A stretch of 30,388 nucleotides of DNA from assembly GCA_042091035.1 (NCBI GenBank), contig JBELIG010000015.1:1-30388 (forward strand), in the 5' to 3' direction. The DNA comes from AM-2324 sp042091035 (lineage in GTDB: Bacteria; Bacteroidota; Bacteroidia; Chitinophagales; Saprospiraceae). How positions within the stretch are numbered: the stretch's first letter is position 1; the number at the start of each line of letters is the position of its first letter. Both the position numbers and the translations under genes were made by a program. Of the stretch, positions 1-7,271 are shown one piece after another. Under the pieces are notes generated by a model. The model was given only the letters and a program-made list of their open reading frames with translations, was not told the DNA's origin and made no database searches.

Positions 1-2
1 CA

Positions 3-2096
3 TTAATCCTGCCTGGGAAAATGGATTTTAATACTTACTTTATTGATGAGGATTTTAGCCTTGCAGTGTACTCTGTTGCAGCCGATCAGGTGATTGAACT
101 TGCGAATGGAAATGGACCATTAATTCCAATCGGTTCTTTAGAATATTTTAATACAGATAAAGAAAGAGAGGCTACTTCCTTTGGAAGTTTGAATAGACAT
201 GGACAAGATTCTTGGGTCTTGGATCATCGCAGTTTAGATTGGGTTTCAAGAGATGAAATGGGTTATTCTAAGGCTGTCAATGCGCCCCTGTTTGCTTATT
301 CTGAAAGAGATGAGTATCAAAAGTTCATGTTTCGAAATTCAGGGGATGATAATTATCCTGCCATTGATGATAATGCGCATGAAGGATCAACGCATATTCG
401 AGATGAGTATGTGCATGCTTTGTCGCAATTGGGAGGGATGAAATTAGATCAAAGAGCAGTAGAGCGCGTTATCCTGTTTTTGAATGGACAATATTGGGGA
501 GTATATGGAATGCGAGAACGACCTGTAGATCATGATTACACAGGCGAGTACTATGACCAAGGGAAATATGACGTTCAGTATTTATCCACTTGGGGTTCTT
601 CAGAAGCTGAATATGGTGGACTTCAGGCGGTTGCTGATTGGGAGAATTTGAGGAATTTTATTTTAGAAAATGATATGAGCATTCCGGATAATTATGAAAT
701 AGCGGAGGACAGTATCAGCATGAAGAGTATGATCGATTATTTTGTGATGAACCTTAATGTAGTAGCGGTTGACTGGTTGAATTATAACACCGGATGGTGG
801 AGAGGCCGCGATCCAGAGGGCGATCATAAGAAATGGGGATATATACTTTGGGATTTAGATGCTACATTCGATTATTATATCAACTATACAAATGTACCTA
901 ATCCAGATCCGGATGCGGAGCCTTGTGATTTAGAAGATATTGCGGATTATATGGACCAGTTTTTTGGACCTGAGGTTACGGATTACGCTTCTTTATTAGA
1001 TGATACCGGTCAAGTAATTATTGATATTGATACTACGATTAATTGTTTGACATTGACCAATGGGAGTTCTCCTTACCCGGTCACAGATACCCTTTTTCAC
1101 CTAGTCATTCAGTCAGATCCATATTGTTGTGAAACTGACTGGGATGGTATATGTCAAGATGCTTATGATGAACTTTTGGAAGGTGGAATTGGTGGCCCAG
1201 GTGGTGGGATTACAGATTACTATGGGAATGTAGGAAGCCACGAAAAGATATTTTTAAAGTTGTTGGATGAAAGTCCTGAGTTCAAACAATTGTATTATTC
1301 GAGATACGCAGATCTGATGAACACTGTTTTTACCTGTCAGAATATGGATTACGTTTTGGATAGTATGCTTGCAGTGATTGAACCTGAAATGCCTCGCCAA
1401 ATTTCACGATGGGGAGGAACAATGGCTGAATGGGAGTCTAATGTTGAAGATCTAAAAGCATTTGTTTACGAGCGATGTACGCTTTTAGATGAGGGGGCTA
1501 TAAACTGTTACGACGATTTGACGGAAGTATATCCGATAACCTTGATGACAGAACCGGCTGGTGTTGGTGAAATAGAATTTAATACGCTGGATATCGAAGT
1601 GTTCCCATGGTCAGGTGATTACTTTGGGGGCATGGAGAATTATATTGAGGCAAAAGTAGCAGAGGACTTTGAAGATGACTGGGAGTTTAGCCATTGGATC
1701 AGTACTTCAGGTAATCTTATAACGCCGAGTGTTGAAGATGTAGAAGCAAGTTTAACCTTGGAGCAATCAGATACTTTGATTGCAGTCTTTGTAGAAGAAG
1801 GTTCTGTTAGTACTAATGAGTTAAAGGCAAAATACGATTTGAATGTATTTCCAAATCCTGCCTCGGATTATCTACAGGTAGAATACAGTTTGGAAACTTC
1901 GGAAAATGTTCAGCTTGAATTATATTCAATGTCTGGTCAATTAGTTCAACGTTTTTCTGAGGTAAACGGAAGACAAGGTGCTGGAAGCTATTCGACTAAT
2001 CTTACATTGGAAGCTATAGAAAACTCAGGTCTATATATCTTGAATGTAACGATTGGAGAAGATCGCAAGCGATACAAAATTAATATTATTAAGTAA
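3..2096 (+). CDS. CotH kinase-like secreted protein with T9SS tail (5' partial)
   Basis: The reading frame is open to the left edge, and the first Met (base 21) sits inside homologous-looking sequence (NTYFIDEDFSL), so the true start and signal peptide lie upstream of the window. Residues counted from that Met: a CotH-like kinase fold spans about 55-430, with NGQYWGVYGMRE near 155-166 and the metal-site-like WDLDATF at 277-283. A cysteine-containing insert (CCETDWDGIC, about 369-378) interrupts the domain, followed by a Gly-rich stretch. About 510-600 resembles the bacterial repeat/InlB-B type (FSHW...DTLIAVF). The last 85 residues are a type-A T9SS sorting domain (FPNPASDYLQVEY), so the protein is probably exported and surface-attached or released. 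CotH proteins are atypical protein kinases in spore-formers; the role of secreted Bacteroidota members is unknown. A strong terminator follows. The family call is confident, the substrate is unknown. Confidence 0.85.
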   Translation, partial: LILPGKMDFNTYFIDEDFSLAVYSVAADQVIELANGNGPLIPIGSLEYFNTDKEREATSFGSLNRHGQDSWVLDHRSLDWVSRDEMGYSKAVNAPLFAYSERDEYQKFMFRNSGDDNYPAIDDNAHEGSTHIRDEYVHALSQLGGMKLDQRAVERVILFLNGQYWGVYGMRERPVDHDYTGEYYDQGKYDVQYLSTWGSSEAEYGGLQAVADWENLRNFILENDMSIPDNYEIAEDSISMKSMIDYFVMNLNVVAVDWLNYNTGWWRGRDPEGDHKKWGYILWDLDATFDYYINYTNVPNPDPDAEPCDLEDIADYMDQFFGPEVTDYASLLDDTGQVIIDIDTTINCLTLTNGSSPYPVTDTLFHLVIQSDPYCCETDWDGICQDAYDELLEGGIGGPGGGITDYYGNVGSHEKIFLKLLDESPEFKQLYYSRYADLMNTVFTCQNMDYVLDSMLAVIEPEMPRQISRWGGTMAEWESNVEDLKAFVYERCTLLDEGAINCYDDLTEVYPITLMTEPAGVGEIEFNTLDIEVFPWSGDYFGGMENYIEAKVAEDFEDDWEFSHWISTSGNLITPSVEDVEASLTLEQSDTLIAVFVEEGSVSTNELKAKYDLNVFPNPASDYLQVEYSLETSENVQLELYSMSGQLVQRFSEVNGRQGAGSYSTNLTLEAIENSGLYILNVTIGEDRKRYKINIIK

Positions 2097-2120
2097 GGCC
2101 ATAGGGCTTATAGTTAACTG

Positions 2121-2160
2121 AACGAGATTGATTCTTAAATGAATCAATCTCGTTTTGTGT
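2121..2160 (+). terminator. Intrinsic terminator after the first CotH gene
   Basis: A perfect 14-bp inverted repeat (AACGAGATTGATTC at 2121-2134, its complement at 2141-2154) with a 6-nt loop lies 25 bases after the stop codon. It is followed by a short T-rich run. It separates the first CotH gene from the DUF6624 gene. Confidence 0.75.
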
Positions 2161-2258
2161 ATATATCGCTCAGCTTGATTATAATTTATTCTGGAGTAGT
2201 GATATTTTTATCTGAGTAGAATTAAGGGAGGCTGTTCTCTTTATAAGTAAAATTAATA

Positions 2259-2930
2259 ATGAAAAATACTTTAATAGCTATCTCAATGTTGTTGTTGGGA
2301 CTGAGTTGTATAAATCAAAAGCAGGAAGGGGATGAACTTAAGTTTAATGCTGAATTGGCTAGTGACCTAGAGCAAAGAGCCGAACTTGACCAGATAGCTG
2401 CCTGGATTCCGGAGGGGAAGTTTAAGGAGTATTCTCAAGAAGAATGGAATAGTTTTAAGGATAGCGTGTTTACTTCAAATAAGGTATTCTTAGAAGAAGT
2501 GCTAAATAAATACGGTTATCCTGGTTATGATTTGGTGGGTAAAGCGGGGGAAAAAAATTATTGGGTAATGGTCCAGCATTGTGACTTTGATCCACAATTC
2601 CAAGCTCGAGTGCTGGAAAAGTTAAAATTGCAAGTAGATGCAGATAATGCTGATGGACGAAACTTTGGACTTTTAACTGATCGAGTAGGTTTAAACTCCA
2701 ACAAAAAGCAAGTTTATGGGACTCAAGTTACTTATGTCAAAGAGACTGGCCAAGCAATCCCGAAGCCACTCCTGGATAGCTTGGAGGTCAATGAGCGCAG
2801 AAAATCAATTGGACTTGAGCCAATTGAGGATTATTTAAATTTTATGACTGAAAGTCACTTCGAGATGAATAAAGCAAGTATGCTCAAAAGAGGAATAACA
2901 GAAGCCAAACTGTATAAAGTGAAAAATTAG
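2259..2930 (+). CDS. DUF6624-type lipoprotein
   Basis: This 223-residue protein begins with a short lipoprotein-type signal (hydrophobic residues 4-16, then LGLSC with Cys17 as the probable lipidated residue), so it is probably anchored in the outer membrane or periplasm. The body matches what I recall of DUF6624: an early DQ pair (LDQIAAW), KYGYPGYDLVG, then MVQHCDFDPQFQ, LLTDRVGL and KQVYGTQVTY. The order is a glycine/proline turn, a QH-D motif, a TDR motif and a YGTQ motif. No biochemical function is established for this domain. The gene stands alone, with a terminator before it and 269 bases before the next gene. No sign of truncation. The family assignment is from memory of motifs, and a profile search would settle it. 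Confidence 0.8.
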   Translation: MKNTLIAISMLLLGLSCINQKQEGDELKFNAELASDLEQRAELDQIAAWIPEGKFKEYSQEEWNSFKDSVFTSNKVFLEEVLNKYGYPGYDLVGKAGEKNYWVMVQHCDFDPQFQARVLEKLKLQVDADNADGRNFGLLTDRVGLNSNKKQVYGTQVTYVKETGQAIPKPLLDSLEVNERRKSIGLEPIEDYLNFMTESHFEMNKASMLKRGITEAKLYKVKN

Positions 2931-3141
2931 AGGGATATCTGTCAGGCAAAATAAGTGTTCAAAAGAAAATGAACAAAGCTTATTACTTCGTAAGAGTGTC
3001 TAGATTCAGAATGGTCCAAATTGGAGCAATTATATTTCCTTTGTAAAGACTGGAATAACAATGTTTATTAATAGAAAGATGGAAATGACACAAGGGATTC
3101 ATTGCTGTGGTTTTGAATCAAATGATTTATATGAAAAGAAA

Positions 3142-3149
3142 TAATTTTG
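3142..3149 (+). promoter_or_regulatory. Candidate -7 box (TAATTTTG) upstream of second CotH gene
   Basis: TAATTTTG matches the Bacteroidota -7 consensus TAnnTTTG and lies about 50 bases before the ATG at 3200. The nearest upstream TTTG (3112-3115) is 26 bases away, longer than the usual 17-23, so the -33 element is not convincing. Confidence 0.35.
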
Positions 3150-3199
3150 TATATTTAAAATGTTGTTAATTAGTAGATAAAATATTTATTTCCAGTCTT

Positions 3200-5113
3200 A
3201 TGAAGAACATCTTATTGATTGTTTTTATTGCTTTTTCTCAGGCCTTGGCTGCTCAGGATTTGTATGATTTAAATACCCTGCGAGAGATTACTATCAAGTT
3301 CTATGACTCCACCTATCATGAAACATTGATCGATTGGTTCAATGCTGGAGATGGAAGCAGGTTGCCAGCCACCCTTGAAATGGATGGAATCGTATATGAT
3401 AGTGTCGGTGTCCGATACAAAGGGAATATATCTTTTATAATTGCTGACATTTCTGATTCGCCTAAATTTCCCTTGAACATTGATATCAATGAGTATATAG
3501 ACGATCAAACTTTGATGGGCTATAAAAAATTGAAATTAGGAAATTTGTTTACTGATCCTACATCAGTTAGAGAGGCTGTCGCTTATCAAATTTATGGGAA
3601 ATACAGCGTTGCTCCCAAAAGTAATATGATGCGTGTAAATATTGGTGTCGTTGGTGAGCAGGCATCTTACTACGGCGTGTATTCAAATACGGAATCTATC
3701 AACAAGGATTTTTTGAAAGATCATTATGGTTGGAAACGGGGCCCCTTGGTGAAATGTGATCCAAACCCACAAGATGCCGATCTAGCTTGTGATAATAGTG
3801 GATTGGGAAATGGTCAAGGAGGAGAACAGCCAGAAGCCTTTCCCGATTTGGTTTGGTACGGACCTGATAGTTGCCAGTACTATGCAAACTACGAAATGAA
3901 AACAGAGCATGGATGGGGAGACTTGGTGGAATTTATAGATGTATTGAATAATAATGATACCCTTTTATACGATAATTTGAATATTGATGGTGTCCTGTGG
4001 AATATGGCAGTGTCTATGGTTCTGCCGAACCTCGACACCTATTTTGGGAAAAACATCAAGAATTACTACATGTACAAGCACAGGGATAGTTTGTGGCATC
4101 TTATCCCCTGGGATGTGAATGAAACCTTTGGAGGAGTTATGGGACCTGACCATGCAAATTGGGATGTTTTAAAATGGTATGATCCTAATATGCCCAATCG
4201 TCCCCTAATTTGGCAAATTCTAAAACACGATCGATACTATAAGCAGTATTTTGCCCATATCAGGACGGTTATTGAAGAGAACTATAACGAAGAAAATATT
4301 CGTGCAAAGGTGGACTCTATTCAAGATTTGATTGAGCAGTCTATTATTGATGGACCATACAAGCGGTTTCCTGACATAGATTTTAGAGGTAATGTTGATA
4401 ATGATGTTACTTATCCGAATTTTGGCCCTCTTGGTTTTTATAAAGCTTTTATCCCAACAGTAAATGAGCGCTTGGAGTATCTAAATAATCACCCAGAACT
4501 AATGCTAATTCCTCCGACCTTAATAAATACTAGTCGCAATATTGAAGCGCCCGAGGAAGGCCAAAATGTTTGGGTTACAGCTGAAGTTACAAATGCTACT
4601 CAGGTAGATCTCATGGTAACAAAGCATGAGGAGTATTCATCCTATTTTGAACCAATCGAAATGAAAGACGATGGACAAAGTAATGATGGTGCAGCTGGAG
4701 ATGGACTGTATGGAGCTATGATTCCTTATCAATCTTTGGATGATAAGATCAAATATTATGTTCGAGCACAGAATGATGATGCCATGATATTGGAGCCAAG
4801 AAGGGCAGAGTATGAATTCTTTGGCTATACAATTGAGACAGTAAGTGGTAACGCAGAGTTGGCGGAAAATACTGATATCAATACATGGTTTAGCATTTAT
4901 CCAAATCCCGCCACAGATGTGATCCATATAGCAGGTGATTTAGGAAAGGTGCACTCAATTCATATACATGATGCATCAGGAAGATTAGTGTATCAGTCAA
5001 TCAGCCCTTCGTCAAAGAGTATTTCAATTGCTGAGTGGTCCAATGGTTTATATGCCCTGTCCTTTTTTACTGGAGAAGGTGTTGTGCTTAAGAAGTTAGT
5101 TGTAGGAAACTAA
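3200..5113 (+). CDS. CotH kinase-like secreted protein with T9SS tail
   Basis: This complete 637-residue exported protein has a signal peptide (residues 1-18, ending ALAAQ). The CotH domain covers about 28-420: VRYKGNIS near 71-78, a surface loop YYGVYSNTE near 157-165, and WDVNETF at 304-310. In the last motif the second acidic residue of the DxD-like site is Asn, a common-looking CotH variant. Residues about 440-545 form a beta-rich module with the signature DDGQSNDGAAGDGLYGA, seen in many secreted extracellular proteins. The final 70 residues are a T9SS type-A sorting domain (FSIYPNPATDVIHI ... LVVGN). The segment CDPNPQDADLACDNSG (about 186-201) adds possible disulfide cysteines. Its neighbours give no operon context. 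The kinase-like fold call is strong; activity and target are unknown. Confidence 0.88.
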   Translation: MKNILLIVFIAFSQALAAQDLYDLNTLREITIKFYDSTYHETLIDWFNAGDGSRLPATLEMDGIVYDSVGVRYKGNISFIIADISDSPKFPLNIDINEYIDDQTLMGYKKLKLGNLFTDPTSVREAVAYQIYGKYSVAPKSNMMRVNIGVVGEQASYYGVYSNTESINKDFLKDHYGWKRGPLVKCDPNPQDADLACDNSGLGNGQGGEQPEAFPDLVWYGPDSCQYYANYEMKTEHGWGDLVEFIDVLNNNDTLLYDNLNIDGVLWNMAVSMVLPNLDTYFGKNIKNYYMYKHRDSLWHLIPWDVNETFGGVMGPDHANWDVLKWYDPNMPNRPLIWQILKHDRYYKQYFAHIRTVIEENYNEENIRAKVDSIQDLIEQSIIDGPYKRFPDIDFRGNVDNDVTYPNFGPLGFYKAFIPTVNERLEYLNNHPELMLIPPTLINTSRNIEAPEEGQNVWVTAEVTNATQVDLMVTKHEEYSSYFEPIEMKDDGQSNDGAAGDGLYGAMIPYQSLDDKIKYYVRAQNDDAMILEPRRAEYEFFGYTIETVSGNAELAENTDINTWFSIYPNPATDVIHIAGDLGKVHSIHIHDASGRLVYQSISPSSKSISIAEWSNGLYALSFFTGEGVVLKKLVVGN

Positions 5114-5825
5114 TTCAAGGATGAATGAGAAAAGTGGCTATTGCCGGTCATGCCTTTCAAACTAAAAAATTGGAGCGTGGTATAGTTGATGATTTTTGTG
5201 AACTATAGTAGCTTATGAAATTCATAGCGCAGGGTATGAAGCCTTATTTGATCATTTCTAAACTCCTGAGCAGTCACATTGACTATTTTTCTTGGATATC
5301 GGCCAACTAAATTTATAATTTATTGTTTGCTTTTCTGTATGCTTTAGGGTTGTTTGTCGTATTATAAAAAATCTTAATGACTACTAATAGCAATACCTTC
5401 TGTTTCATGAAACTATTGGAAATGCTGTGCAAAAAAACAGAATTAAAAGTAATAACTTAGTAAGGTTAGCTAGGTCCAAGGGATACAAAACTTAGCGTTC
5501 AAGCATGCGGAGATCAGTAAACTGTTTTTCGTCAAGAATCTAAGTGGATAAGCAGAATACAGAAAATTTAGTTGAAAATATTCGATGAGCTTGATATTAA
5601 GCTCGTCATATTCAAAGTGGGTATTTAATCTTCAAAACTTCCAAATAGTTGGTTTATAGGGGTCACAAGAATGGGCCTTTGAAATTTTATACCTCAAGCA
5701 TAAACCTCTTTCTTATTAGAGTTCAAAATATATTTTACACAATTGAGATTTGCGGGAGTAGGTTTTAAAGTTATGATATAGCCATTTCCGATATATTTGT
5801 CTTGATTCTAATTCACTAGTTTATT
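5114..5825. other. 712-bp non-coding stretch
   Basis: I see no convincing gene here; all ORFs are short and lack protein-like composition. It holds one 9-bp hairpin with a single G-T pair (arms 5584-5592 and 5599-5607), without a clear T tract on either side, and a candidate -7 box near the right end. It is the longest gene-free stretch of the window. Confidence 0.6.
5792..5799 (+). promoter_or_regulatory. Candidate -7 box (TATATTTG) upstream of kelch gene
   Basis: TATATTTG is a full match to TAnnTTTG and ends 26 bases before the ATG at 5826, a reasonable leader length. No TTG is found at the expected -33 distance, so the call rests on the -7 box alone. Confidence 0.4.
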
Positions 5826-7165
5826 ATGAAATTAATTTACAGTTTTATTTTTTTAATAGGTATGTCCTTGCAGATTCAAGCACAGGAATGGGAACAGGTA
5901 TCTTCTTTGCCAGANNNNNNNNNNNNNNNNNNNNNNNNNNNNNNNNNNNNNNNNNNNNNNNNNNNNNNNNNNNNNNNNNNNNNNNNNNNNNNNNNNNNNN
6001 NNNNNNNNNNNNNNTAAATGATTTATGGGTATTTGATCCGGCGGATATGACTTGGACCGAATTAGCATCTTGTCCCTGTTTGGCAAGAACACACCCAGCC
6101 TTAATCGCACAGAATGGAAAAGTATTCATGGGATTAGGTAGCAGTGTTACTGGTAATATGAAGGATTGGTGGGAGTATGATATTGCCACGAATACATGGT
6201 CGCAAAAAGATGATTTACCTTCATTGCGTAGACACCACCCATACCAATTTGGTATCGGAGATTATGTTTATACAGGCTTCGGACATGGAAACGGCATTTT
6301 TAATGATTGGTACAGATATGATATTGAAGGGGAGACTTGGACTCAAGTACAATCTTTACCTGCGGAAGGACGAGTAGCAGGGACACAATTTTCTCATAAT
6401 GGCTTGGGATATGCTTTGAGTGGTGAGGGTGATGACCATAACTCTATGGCAACTGGAGAGTTTTGGGTTTATGATCCTGCAGCGGATTCCTGGGAGGAAT
6501 TGCCTGCTCATCCTAGTGTATCTCGTTGGGCACCAGCTTCCTTTGTAGTCGATGATGAGGTATATATAATCAATGGTACAGATTATGTGAATAACGAAAA
6601 TGATTATGTATCAGAGATCTATAAGTTTGATTTGGGTGACAATAACAATGTTGTGGATTTAGATGGAGATGGGTTTAACGCAGACGAGGACTGCGATGAT
6701 AATGATCCAAATGTCTTTCCTGGGCAAATAGAAGTGCCTTACAATAGTATTGACGATGATTGTGATCCATTAACTTTGGATGATGATTTAGATCAAGATG
6801 GCTTCGTATTAGCGGATGATTGTGATGACAATAATCCTGATATTAATCCTGATGCAGAGGAAATTGCTAACAATGATATTGATGAAGATTGTGATGGTTT
6901 TGACTTAGTGTCTTCAACGCATGAGCTTTCGGATCTAAGCATAAATATATTTCCAAATCCAGCGATCGATCTGGTTAATATAAATGTGGAAGGTCCATTG
7001 AACTACCAAGTGAAGTTGTTTAATCTGAATGGGAAACTTATGTATTCAGCATTCAATGCTAAGCAAATAACTGTAGAGACTTATCCAAATGGAACCTACG
7101 TATTAGAGCTTACAGACTTTGAATCAGGTAATAGAATTGTAGAGAAAATTATAGTAGGAAACTAA
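5826..7165 (+). CDS. Kelch-repeat secreted protein with MopE-like metal-binding region and T9SS tail (gap inside)
   Basis: The signal peptide (MKLIYSFIFLIGMSLQIQAQ) and first residues lie before a 100-N gap; the rest follows it in another frame. The two parts join in one frame only if the missing length is 2 modulo 3, so the placeholder size is wrong, not the gene. After the gap, four to five kelch-like blades are visible, each with a YD...W core (WVFDPADMTWTEL, WEYDIATNTWSQ, YRYDIEGETWTQV, WVYDPAADSWEEL). An acidic region with two putative metal-binding units (DLDGDGF...DCDDNDP and DQDGF...DCDDNNP) resembles MopE/PF11617 repeats and probably binds calcium. A T9SS type-A tail (NIFPNPAIDLVNINV ... 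IIVGN) ends it. It is likely a secreted beta-propeller involved in surface binding. Ligand unknown. Confidence 0.85.
5915..6014. other. Assembly gap (100 N) inside kelch gene
   Basis: Exactly 100 N, a standard placeholder for unknown length. Two coding bases are left over on each side of it, so the true length must be 2 modulo 3; 100 is 1 modulo 3. Confidence 0.95.
6653..6906 (+). repeat. Two acidic metal-binding (MopE-like) repeat units
   Basis: The translated segment carries two copies of a pattern D-x-D-G-F ... DCDD-N(D/N)P, each followed by a short spacer with E(V/I)...N-I/S-DD/DE-DCD. It is an internal repeat within the kelch protein, placed between the propeller and the T9SS tail, where such units often act as calcium-stabilised linkers. 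Confidence 0.7.
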
Positions 7166-7180
7166 AAATTCCACTGTAGT

Positions 7181-7236
7181 ATAAATATCAGAAACGGCGA
7201 CTATCCTTTGGGATGGTCGCCGTTTCTGATATTTAT
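7181..7236. terminator. Strong bidirectional terminator between convergent genes
   Basis: A 21-bp perfect inverted repeat (7181-7201 with 7216-7236) continues inward through five more pairs, including one G-T, to a 4-base loop TTTG. This makes a 26-pair stem with a GC-rich middle. It lies 15 bases after the kelch stop and 35 bases beyond the end of the convergent minus-strand gene. A short T run follows on the plus strand. Confidence 0.85.
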
Positions 7237-7271
7237 TGGATGGTTTTTATAGACTAGGTAAAGTCTACTAC

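Noticed and set aside
21..23. ATG at base 21 as the start of the first CotH gene
   Set aside because: The frame is open upstream, no signal peptide follows, and the text around this Met looks like the middle of a chitobiase-like/CotH protein.
5124..5207. Small plus-strand ORF of 27 codons just after the second CotH gene
   Set aside because: Too short and without recognisable features or start signals to support as a gene.
5826..6017. A short separate gene ending at the stop just after the kelch gap
   Set aside because: The stop arises only because 100 N shifts the frame. The signal peptide belongs with the kelch sequence beyond the gap.
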